NCBI GenBank assembly: GCA_964640955.1
Contig: CAZXJI010000040.1
Span: forward strand, 1-13,035
DNA length: 13,035 nucleotides
Direction of reading: 5' to 3'
From: CAXXOK01 sp964640955
Lineage (GTDB): Bacteria > Bacillota > Clostridia > Christensenellales > Aristaeellaceae
The position numbers and the translations under genes were made by a program. The notes below the pieces were generated by a model that was given only the letters and a program-made list of their open reading frames with translations, had not been told where the DNA came from and did no database searches. The stretch's first letter is position 1; the number at the start of each line of letters is the position of its first letter. This document shows, one piece after another, positions 1 through 5,690 of the stretch.

Positions 1-15
1 GCAAGCCCGAAGGTT

Positions 16-117
16 CCCAAAGGGCGAGCGGAAAGCCCTTTGGTCGCACCCGCAGGTGCGATCCCCCAGGATTCCAAAGGGATTCTCCCTTTGGTCGCGC
101 CCGCAGGCGCATCCCCC
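16..117. repeat. Two tandem hairpin-repeat units
   Basis: Two imperfect copies of a roughly 32-base unit, 36-67 and 87-117, share CCCTTTGGTCGC, then CCCGCAGG, then ATCCCCC. Each is preceded by CCAAAGGG (17-24 and 74-81), which can pair with the CCCTTTGG (36-43 and 87-94); in the second copy this is a clean 8-bp stem with a 5-base loop. A second stem follows in each unit: TCGCACC/GGTGCGA around CGCA in copy one, GCGCC/GGCGC around CGCA in copy two. One base pair differs between copies in a compensating way (A-T against G-C). The element lies downstream of the minus-strand alcohol dehydrogenase. It looks like an extragenic REP-like repeat; its number elsewhere in the genome is unknown. Confidence 0.6.
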
Positions 118-157
118 GCGTCCCCTTGCGCCGAGGGGAGCCTAACCCCCTCAACCC

Positions 158-174
158 CTTGCCTTTCAGGCAAG
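158..174 (-). terminator. Possible weak terminator hairpin at end of alcohol dehydrogenase
   Basis: A 7-bp stem (CTTGCCT 158-164, AGGCAAG 168-174) with a 3-base loop overlaps the stop codon of the minus-strand dehydrogenase gene. On the minus strand it is followed by a G-rich stretch and not by a T tract, so it is not a canonical rho-independent terminator. It may only stabilise the mRNA end or help the repeat hairpins just beyond it. Confidence 0.25.
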
Positions 175-1341
175 CGCCAGCCGGTAGATAGCCTCCACGT
201 CCTTGCGGGTCAGCTGCATAAAGCCGGGCAGCGGTTCCTTTTCAGCCGTAAAGAGATGCTCGACCATACCGGGAATGTCCTCTTCCTTTGCGCCCAGCTC
301 CGCGAACGTCGCGGGCATGCCGATGGAGGTGAGAAACGCGCGGAAGCGGCGGATGCCCTCCGCAGCGGTGCGCTCGGGATGGGCGAAATCCATATCGCAG
401 CCCCACACGCGCACGGCGAACTGCGCAAAGCGGTTCACGTCGTGGGCCATCACGTGCTTCATCCACGCGGGCATGATCACCGCGAGGCCCGCGCCGTGCG
501 CCACGTCGTACAGGGCGGACAGCTCGTGCTCCAGCCGGTGGCTGTTCCAGTCCTGCGCGCGGCCGACGCCGACGATGTTGTTGTGCGCGACCATCCCCGA
601 CCACATGATGTTGGCGCGTGCCTGATAGTCCCGCGGGTCGGCAATCGTCTTGGGCGCTTCCTCGATGATCGCCTTCAGCACGCCTTCGCAGAGGCGGTCG
701 GTGATCTCCACGTTTTCGGTATTGGTAAAATAGCGCTCGCACACGTGCGCCATCATATCGGTAATGCCGCAGGCCGTCTGGAACGCGGGAAGCGATTCGG
801 TGCTTTCGGGGTTGAGAATGGAGAACTTCGGCCGCATGGCCTCGCCCGTCGCGCCGCGCTTGAACATGCCCTTTTCCTGGGTAATCACGGAATCGGGCGA
901 GCCCTCGCTGCCCGCCGCGGCGATGGTGAGCACCGTGCCTACCGGCAGTGCCACGTCCACCGGCGTGCCGACCGAATAGAAATCCCAGAAATCGCCCTCG
1001 TAGGGCACGCCCGCGGCGATGGCCTTGGCCGAGTCGATGGCGCTGCCGCCGCCCACCGCGAGGATGAAATCCACGTTTTCCCGGCGGCACAGGTCGATGC
1101 CCTCGTACACCAGCCCGCTGCGCGGGTTGGGCATGACACCGGGGAGCTCCACCCAGGGGATGCCCGCGGCCTGAAGCGACGCCGTCACCCGGCCGTAAAC
1201 GCCGTTTCGCTTAACGGAGCCGCCGCCGTAGTGCAAAAGCACCTTGTGCCCACCGAAGCGGGTCACCAGCTCGCCGATGCTCTCCTCGCTGTTTTGGCCG
1301 AAGCAGAAATACGTCGGCGCGTAAAAACGAAAATTCTCCAT
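166..1341 (-). CDS. Iron-containing alcohol dehydrogenase (butanol dehydrogenase / YqhD-like)
   Basis: A 391-aa group III metal-dependent alcohol dehydrogenase that would interconvert aldehydes or ketones and alcohols with NAD(P)H in the cytoplasm. The N-terminal nucleotide-binding half carries the family signature GGGSAIDSAK at residues 97-106. The metal ligands are visible at D195 and H199 (GITDMMAHV), H268 and H282 (YDVAHGAG), with the 14-residue spacing of the last two seen in the butanol dehydrogenase and YqhD branch. Length is normal for the family. I chose the internal start at 1341 (MENFRF) because AGGAAC lies 4 bases upstream; an in-frame ATG at 1359 would add six residues without a better site. 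It lies downstream of the racemase gene on the same strand, 241 bases apart. A short hairpin (1356-1370) sits just ahead of the binding site. The substrate cannot be told from sequence; no clear promoter of its own was found. Confidence 0.93.
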   Translation of the reverse strand: MENFRFYAPTYFCFGQNSEESIGELVTRFGGHKVLLHYGGGSVKRNGVYGRVTASLQAAGIPWVELPGVMPNPRSGLVYEGIDLCRRENVDFILAVGGGSAIDSAKAIAAGVPYEGDFWDFYSVGTPVDVALPVGTVLTIAAAGSEGSPDSVITQEKGMFKRGATGEAMRPKFSILNPESTESLPAFQTACGITDMMAHVCERYFTNTENVEITDRLCEGVLKAIIEEAPKTIADPRDYQARANIMWSGMVAHNNIVGVGRAQDWNSHRLEHELSALYDVAHGAGLAVIMPAWMKHVMAHDVNRFAQFAVRVWGCDMDFAHPERTAAEGIRRFRAFLTSIGMPATFAELGAKEEDIPGMVEHLFTAEKEPLPGFMQLTRKDVEAIYRLALA

Positions 1342-1412
1342 GCCTGTTCCTTTCCGCATCCGAAGGATGCCGTGCCGTCGTCATGCCGTACTCATCAAGT
1401 ATATCGCTTATA

Positions 1413-1433
1413 CGCCCGGCTCCCATCCGGGCG
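1413..1433. repeat. Inverted repeat in the racemase-dehydrogenase intergenic region
   Basis: CGCCCGG (1413-1419) and CCGGGCG (1427-1433) form a perfect 7-bp stem with a 7-base loop in the 241-base gap between the two minus-strand genes. There is no T tract after it on the minus strand, so it is not an obvious terminator; it could be an operator or an mRNA structure ahead of the dehydrogenase. A minus-strand TATACT lies at 1398-1403, but no acceptable -35 box stands at the right distance, so I do not call a promoter. Nothing else convincing was seen in this gap. Confidence 0.3.
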
Positions 1434-1582
1434 CGAATCTGCTCCGGCGACAATCCCACGGCCGTCGGGAAACGATATCCACTTAAGTAACATATCCACA
1501 TCCGCCGGGGATGAAAACGGTATTTTCGCGGAGGGTATCCCCCCAGTCTCTCAAATCAGCTTGGGTATGTTCCCGCCGGAGA

Positions 1583-2272
1583 TTACGCCAGCGCGAGCTG
1601 CGCGGCTTTTTCCGCGTGGACGATCGTGGTATCCACCAGCGGCACGGGCGTGTCGGCCTGGGAGACCAGCATGCCGATCTCCGTGCAGCCCAGCACCACC
1701 GCCTCGGCGCCCGCCGCCGCCATGCGGGCCATAATATTCAGGAAGGCCGCCTTGCTCGCGTCCTCCTTCCGGCCGAAGCAAAGCTCGTCGAAAATCACGC
1801 GGTGGATCAGCTCCCGCTCGGGCTCGACCGGGATATCCACCGTAATGCCGCGCGCCGGCAGCCGGGATTTACAAAAATCCTGCTCCATGGTGTAGCGTGT
1901 GCCCAGCAGCGCAACGCGGCGGATGCCTTTGGCCAGCAGCGCATCCGCCGTCGCGTCCGCGATGTGCACGAAGGGAATATCGATCGCCGCCTCGATCAAA
2001 GCGGCGCTCTTGTGCATGGTATTGGTGCCGAGCAATACGAAATCCGCACCGCCGCGCTGAAGCCGCCGCGCCGCGTCGGCCAGCAGCGACCCCACTTTTG
2101 TCCAGTCGTCGGCGCTTTGCGCGGCCTCCACCTCGGCGAAATCCACGCTGTACAGAAGGATCTTCGCGCTGTGGTACCCGCCCAGCGCCTCGTTCACGCG
2201 CTCGTTGACAACCTGGTAATACGTCTGCGTGCTTTCCCAGCTCATGCCGCCGATGAGGCCGATGGTTTTCAT
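1583..2272 (-). CDS. Aspartate/glutamate racemase family protein, YgeA-like
   Basis: A 229-aa cofactor-independent amino-acid racemase of the Asp/Glu/hydantoin racemase superfamily, expected to be cytoplasmic and to interconvert L- and D-aspartate or glutamate. It opens with the family motif MKTIGLIGGMSWEST and contains HIADAT (103-108), LLGTRYTMEQDF (122-133) and LGCTEIG (194-200), closely resembling Escherichia coli YgeA as I recall it. The second catalytic cysteine is C196. At the first catalytic position, directly before N84 in TNTMHK, the residue is T83 and not cysteine. YgeA likewise has Thr83/Cys197, so this is probably a natural asymmetric active site, not decay. The start at 2272 is preceded by a G-rich binding site (AAGGGGGGA) and fits the family; the open frame extends 42 codons further, but through the promoter. 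Its own promoter with a palindrome lies just upstream, divergent from the glycosyltransferase. Confidence 0.92.
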   Translation of the reverse strand: MKTIGLIGGMSWESTQTYYQVVNERVNEALGGYHSAKILLYSVDFAEVEAAQSADDWTKVGSLLADAARRLQRGGADFVLLGTNTMHKSAALIEAAIDIPFVHIADATADALLAKGIRRVALLGTRYTMEQDFCKSRLPARGITVDIPVEPERELIHRVIFDELCFGRKEDASKAAFLNIMARMAAAGAEAVVLGCTEIGMLVSQADTPVPLVDTTIVHAEKAAQLALA

Positions 2273-2302
2273 GGGCGTGTCCCCCCTTTTTGTGTTGAGG
2301 GC

Positions 2303-2332
2303 ATTGTAACGCGGGGCGATCCCCGCCGTCAA
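2303..2332 (-). promoter_or_regulatory. Sigma-A promoter of the racemase gene with palindromic spacer
   Basis: On the minus strand a -35 box TTGACG (2327-2332) and a -10 box TACAAT (2303-2308) are 18 bases apart, about 30 bases before the racemase start codon. The spacer contains the inverted repeat GCGGGGCGATCCCCGC (2311-2326), which fills 16 of its 18 bases and is a candidate operator. No other promoter-like pair is seen for this gene. Confidence 0.7.
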
Positions 2333-2345
2333 CCCTCCCCTCCGT

Positions 2346-2374
2346 TTGACAAACCCCCGCCCGCATGCTATCCT
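2346..2374 (+). promoter_or_regulatory. Sigma-A promoter of the glycosyltransferase operon
   Basis: A perfect -35 box TTGACA (2346-2351) and a -10 box TATCCT (2369-2374) stand 17 bases apart, with about 47 bases from the expected transcription start to the ATG at 2428. It is back to back with the racemase promoter; the two -35 boxes are 13 bases apart, so a protein on the palindrome at 2311-2326 could affect both. Confidence 0.65.
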
Positions 2375-2427
2375 GTGCCTAAGCTGATCGATCCACAACC
2401 AAGCATGCGGGAGGCGCGTGAGCCGCC

Positions 2428-3369
2428 ATGAAGATCGCCGTGTTGATTCCCTGCTACAACGAGGCCAAAACCATCTTTAAGGTCGTGACCGATTACCGCG
2501 CCGCGCTCCCGGAGGCCGACGTTTACGTATACGACAACAACTCCACCGATGGCACCGACGAGCGCGCCCGCGCGGCGGGCGCTTTGGTGCGCTACGAGCG
2601 GCGGCAGGGCAAGGGGAACGTCATCCGCACCATGTTCCGGGAGATCGAGGCCGACGCCTACCTGATGATCGACGGCGACGACACCTACCCCGCCGAAAGC
2701 GCGCGCGCGATGGTGGACCTGGTGACGGAGCAAAAGGTGGACATGGTGGTGGGCGACCGGCTGAGCTCCACCTATTTCACGCAGAACAAGCGCCCCTTCC
2801 ACAACCTGGGCAACCGCGTGGTGCGGGGGCTGGTCAACCGCATTTTTCACGGCAACATCACCGACCTGATGACCGGGTACCGCGCCTTCAGCTACCAGTT
2901 CGTAAAATCCTTCCCGGTGCTGTCCAAAGGCTTTGAGATCGAGACGGAAATGAGCATCCACGCGCTGGACAAAAACCTCTCCATCGCCAGCGTTCCCGTG
3001 GCCTACCGCGACCGGCCCGCCGACAGCCCCAGCAAGCTCAACACCTATTCCGACGGCCTGAAGGTGCTGCGTACCGTGGCCCGGCTGTACAAGGAATACC
3101 GGCCGCTGTCGTTTTTCGGCATCTTTACGCTGCTGTTCGGCGTGGTGGGCGTGGGTCTGTTCATTCCCGTGTTCGCGGAGTACCTGCGCACGGGACTGGT
3201 GCCGCGCTTCCCCACGCTGATCGTGTCCGGCGTGCTTCTGACCCTCGCCATCCTCATGCTGGTCTGCGGGCTGATACTGGACACGGTCGCCAAAAAGCAC
3301 CGGCAGCTGTTCGAAATCAACCTGAACGTGCTCAAAATGCTGCACGACCGGCGCGACGCGGAGGGCTGA
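2428..3369 (+). CDS. Family 2 glycosyltransferase, polyprenyl-phosphate (DPM1-like) type
   Basis: A 313-aa membrane-anchored glycosyltransferase. Residues 1-225 form a GT-A fold: MKIAVLIPCYNEAKTI at the start, a DNNSTDGT nucleotide-binding segment (36-43), the metal-binding DxD site as DGDDTYP (82-88) and the MTGYRAFS motif (148-155) typical of dolichyl- or polyprenyl-phosphate sugar transferases. Two hydrophobic segments follow at about 229-250 and 263-286, ending in a basic cytoplasmic tail. Such enzymes move a sugar from a nucleotide donor to undecaprenyl phosphate on the inner face of the membrane; which sugar cannot be read here. The start has GGGAGG 13 bases upstream, a longer gap than usual, but no better in-frame start exists and the protein begins exactly where the family does. 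The next gene follows after 93 bases with no terminator, so the two are likely one operon. Confidence 0.9.
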   Translation: MKIAVLIPCYNEAKTIFKVVTDYRAALPEADVYVYDNNSTDGTDERARAAGALVRYERRQGKGNVIRTMFREIEADAYLMIDGDDTYPAESARAMVDLVTEQKVDMVVGDRLSSTYFTQNKRPFHNLGNRVVRGLVNRIFHGNITDLMTGYRAFSYQFVKSFPVLSKGFEIETEMSIHALDKNLSIASVPVAYRDRPADSPSKLNTYSDGLKVLRTVARLYKEYRPLSFFGIFTLLFGVVGVGLFIPVFAEYLRTGLVPRFPTLIVSGVLLTLAILMLVCGLILDTVAKKHRQLFEINLNVLKMLHDRRDAEG

Positions 3370-3462
3370 CCGCCCGCACGCCGCAAAAAGAGTCGCGCAG
3401 CCGGTCCTCGCCGAGGTAATGTCCGCCCGGCATCTGCCGGTCCGGCCCGATAAGGAGACGGT

Positions 3463-5394
3463 ATGCCCGTGCCAAAGCGCTTTTCCATCGGCATGTTCCT
3501 GCGCCTGTCCGGCTGTCTGTCGGCGGGCGTTTTGGCGATGTTCGCCTTTACCCTTTCGCCGGAAAATTATGTGGGCGTCAGCGACCCACCCCTCGCGGCC
3601 GGAAGCCCGGCCTGGATTCTGTACGCGCTGCTGCTCGCCGGTCTTTTTGATTTGGCGTGCGACCGGCGTTACGCAAGGCCCTCCACGGGCATGGCGACGC
3701 TGGGGCTGTTGTTCGGCGCGGTCAACTACTTCGCGACCACGCTGTTCGCCTACGACACCTGGGCTTTTTTGAGCTCCGCCGGGGCGTGGCTTGCGGCGGG
3801 GCTTTGCATGCTCGGGCAGGGCGCGGTGATGACGGCGGCGATCGCGCTGATCTGCGGCCGGCTGGAACGGCCGCGAAACGCGGCTGCCGCCGAAACAGCG
3901 AAGCCCGGCCGTACCGCCTCGTTCAGGAAGCACGCCGCTTCGGCCTTTGCCCGCCTGAACGCGCGCTTCCCGCGGATCGCGGCGTGGCGGCGGAAGCACC
4001 CCGCGCTTTTCGCCATGGCGGTGCTGCTGGTTTGCTGGTCGCCCTATCTGGCTGTGTTCTACCCCGGCACGATCATCTGGGACATGGGCGAGATGCTCGG
4101 GGGGTTGTACGGCCTTCGGCTGCTGAGCACCTGGCACCCGATGTTCACCACCTGGCTGTTCGGCGGCTGTGTGTGGCTGGGCCGCCTGCTGTCCGGTGAC
4201 AACCTCGGCGCGTTCCTCTTTACGCTCCTGCAAACCCTCGCGCTCGCCTACGCCCTTTCCGATGCGCTCCGGTTCCTGAAACGCCTGGGGCTGAACCGCG
4301 GGTGGCGGCTCGCCGCGCTGTGCTTTTTCGGCCTCACGCCGATCTTCGGCTCCTTCGCGCAGGCCGTGGGCAAGGATACGCTCTATACCGCGGCGCTGCT
4401 TTTGTTCGCGGTGCGCACGGCGGAAACGGTGCGCTTCGGCGTGCCGAACCGCAGGGGACTTTTGCAGTACGCGGCGTTCGCGACGCTTGCGTGCCTGCTG
4501 CGCAACAACGGCCCCTACGTGGTGGCGGTCACGGCCGTTGCGGTCGCGCTGTTCGCCGCGCGGGGGCGCGGGCGGCTGCGGCTGTCCGGCGCGCTTGGCG
4601 CCGCGCTGATCCTCGTGCTCGCCTTCAACCACGTGCTGCTGCCGGCGCTGGGCATACGGGACGAGACGACCTCCGGGCTGTATTCCGTATGTTTCCAGCA
4701 AAGCGCACGCACGCTTCGCGACCACGCCGATACCGTGACCCCGGAGGAATACGCCGCCGTCGACGCGGTGCTGGATGCCCAAAACCTGCCCGCGCTTTAC
4801 GAAGCCAATATCTCCGACCCGGTCAAGTTCACCTTCCGCCAGTACGGGCAGGGGCCGGCCGTGGAGGGCGCGGCGCTGACGGCCTACCGCAAAACCTGGC
4901 TTTCGATGTTTGCCCGGTATCCGCTTACGTATCTGGAAGCCTTCGTCGCGGGAAACAGCGGCTATTACGCCTTCACCCCCAAGATCGACGCGGCGCGCAC
5001 CTACCACTATCAGGGCGGCGTGCGCTTCGTGTTTGAGACTTACGACCTGGGCGACGATCCCCGCTACCTGCACACGACGCAGATCGCCGCGTTTGCCGGG
5101 GCGCGCACGCTGCTGGCGGCCTATTCGCGGGGCTGGCGCAGGGTGCCGGTGCTGGAAATGCTCCTGTTTTGCCCGACGTACGTTTGGCTGCTCGCCGCGG
5201 CGGCGCTTTCGCTGCTTCGCAGGCGGCGCTTCCGGGAGCTGATCGCTTTCCTGCCGGCGCTGCTCAGCCTGGGCGTATGCCTGCTTTCGCCGGTCAACGA
5301 CTATTTCCGCTACTTCCTGCCCGTCGTCGCCATGGCCTTCCCCCTGCTGGGGCTGGCCCGAACGGCGGAAAAGCGGGCGGCGGCGCGGATGTAA
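3463..5394 (+). CDS. Multi-pass membrane protein, DUF6020 / GT-C-like
   Basis: A 643-aa integral membrane protein with about a dozen hydrophobic segments, starting at roughly residues 12-30 and ending at 592-630. After a charged linker (133-180) comes the core. VFYPGTIIWDMGEML (198-211) places D207 in the first outward-facing loop, as in GT-C glycosyltransferases. Other recognisable points are WHP (224-226), LLRNNG (345-350), FQQSAR (411-416), DPVKF (452-456), a large exposed loop at about 400-555, and NDYFRYFLP (612-620). This pattern fits the DUF6020 family, which I assign from memory of its motifs. The ATG at 3463 has AAGGAGA 5 bases upstream. Sitting behind a polyprenyl-phosphate glycosyltransferase, it could use that lipid-linked sugar to modify a surface polymer; that is inference. 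Its stop codon lies on the reliable side of the assembly gap, so the end is sound. Confidence 0.82.
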   Translation: MPVPKRFSIGMFLRLSGCLSAGVLAMFAFTLSPENYVGVSDPPLAAGSPAWILYALLLAGLFDLACDRRYARPSTGMATLGLLFGAVNYFATTLFAYDTWAFLSSAGAWLAAGLCMLGQGAVMTAAIALICGRLERPRNAAAAETAKPGRTASFRKHAASAFARLNARFPRIAAWRRKHPALFAMAVLLVCWSPYLAVFYPGTIIWDMGEMLGGLYGLRLLSTWHPMFTTWLFGGCVWLGRLLSGDNLGAFLFTLLQTLALAYALSDALRFLKRLGLNRGWRLAALCFFGLTPIFGSFAQAVGKDTLYTAALLLFAVRTAETVRFGVPNRRGLLQYAAFATLACLLRNNGPYVVAVTAVAVALFAARGRGRLRLSGALGAALILVLAFNHVLLPALGIRDETTSGLYSVCFQQSARTLRDHADTVTPEEYAAVDAVLDAQNLPALYEANISDPVKFTFRQYGQGPAVEGAALTAYRKTWLSMFARYPLTYLEAFVAGNSGYYAFTPKIDAARTYHYQGGVRFVFETYDLGDDPRYLHTTQIAAFAGARTLLAAYSRGWRRVPVLEMLLFCPTYVWLLAAAALSLLRRRRFRELIAFLPALLSLGVCLLSPVNDYFRYFLPVVAMAFPLLGLARTAEKRAAARM

Positions 5395-5416
5395 GCGCCG
5401 CCCACAGGTTATGCCG

Positions 5417-5440
5417 AACCGGCCGCGGGGCCCGCGCCAC
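5417..5440. terminator. Left arm of a strong palindrome, probable bidirectional terminator
   Basis: This 24-base G+C-rich arm is the reverse complement of 5618-5641 with one mismatch. If the two gap flanks are collapsed into one, the arms become adjacent around a single base and form a very stable hairpin, followed on the plus strand by TGTTTTAAAAACC. That is what a terminator shared by the convergent membrane protein and cyclic-di-GMP genes should look like, and it explains why sequencing failed here. Confidence 0.6.
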
Positions 5441-5617
5441 GGTGGGGCCCGGGGCCCCGCCGGGGGGTGTGAAAAACACCGTTACCACGGGGTGTCGGGA
5501 GGTGGGGATCGCGGGGANNNNNNNNNNCCGGCCCCGCCCGCCGCACCCGGGGGGGGCGGCGGGTATTTCCCCCCCCCCCACTGATTAGCCCTAACGGGCC
5601 GCGGCCCCGCCCATTTG

Positions 5618-5641
5618 GTGGCGCCGGCCCCGCGGCCGGTT
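5618..5641. terminator. Right arm of the palindrome, probable bidirectional terminator
   Basis: Partner of the arm at 5417-5440 (23 of 24 bases complementary). It is followed on the plus strand by the T-rich TGTTTT at 5641-5646. The 177 bases that now separate the arms are largely an assembly artefact; in the collapsed sequence the two arms are contiguous. Confidence 0.6.
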
Positions 5642-5690
5642 GTTTTAAAAACCTGCTTTCCCAGGTGGTATCGGAAGGTCATGATCGCCT

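Larger units (their letters stand above)
5352..5690. other. Scaffold gap with duplicated, error-laden contig ends
   Basis: The run of ten N at 5518-5527 marks a join between contigs. The sequence to its right, 5528-5690, aligns without gaps to 5352-5514 at a constant offset of 176 bases: 36 of 50 bases match between 5379-5428 and 5555-5604, and later blocks such as TCGG-AGGT-GATCGC match too. The left copy holds the genuine end of the membrane protein gene and the right copy the genuine end of the cyclic-di-GMP gene; each becomes corrupt, with long C or G runs, after the palindrome in the middle. The true sequence is therefore probably about 176 bases shorter, with some 120 bases between the two stop codons. 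No extra gene should be called here. Confidence 0.8.

Noticed and set aside
1211..1501. Minus-strand frame of 96 codons covering the dehydrogenase start region
   Set aside because: No ribosome binding site, runs deep into the dehydrogenase gene in another frame, and no family recognised.
40..1734. Open frame of 564 codons on the plus strand opposite the alcohol dehydrogenase
   Set aside because: Antisense shadow running through repeats and two intergenic regions; no recognisable domain.
2368..5073. Open frame of 901 codons on the minus strand opposite the glycosyltransferase and membrane protein genes
   Set aside because: Low-complexity arginine, glutamine and histidine content, no binding site, overlaps two real genes fully.
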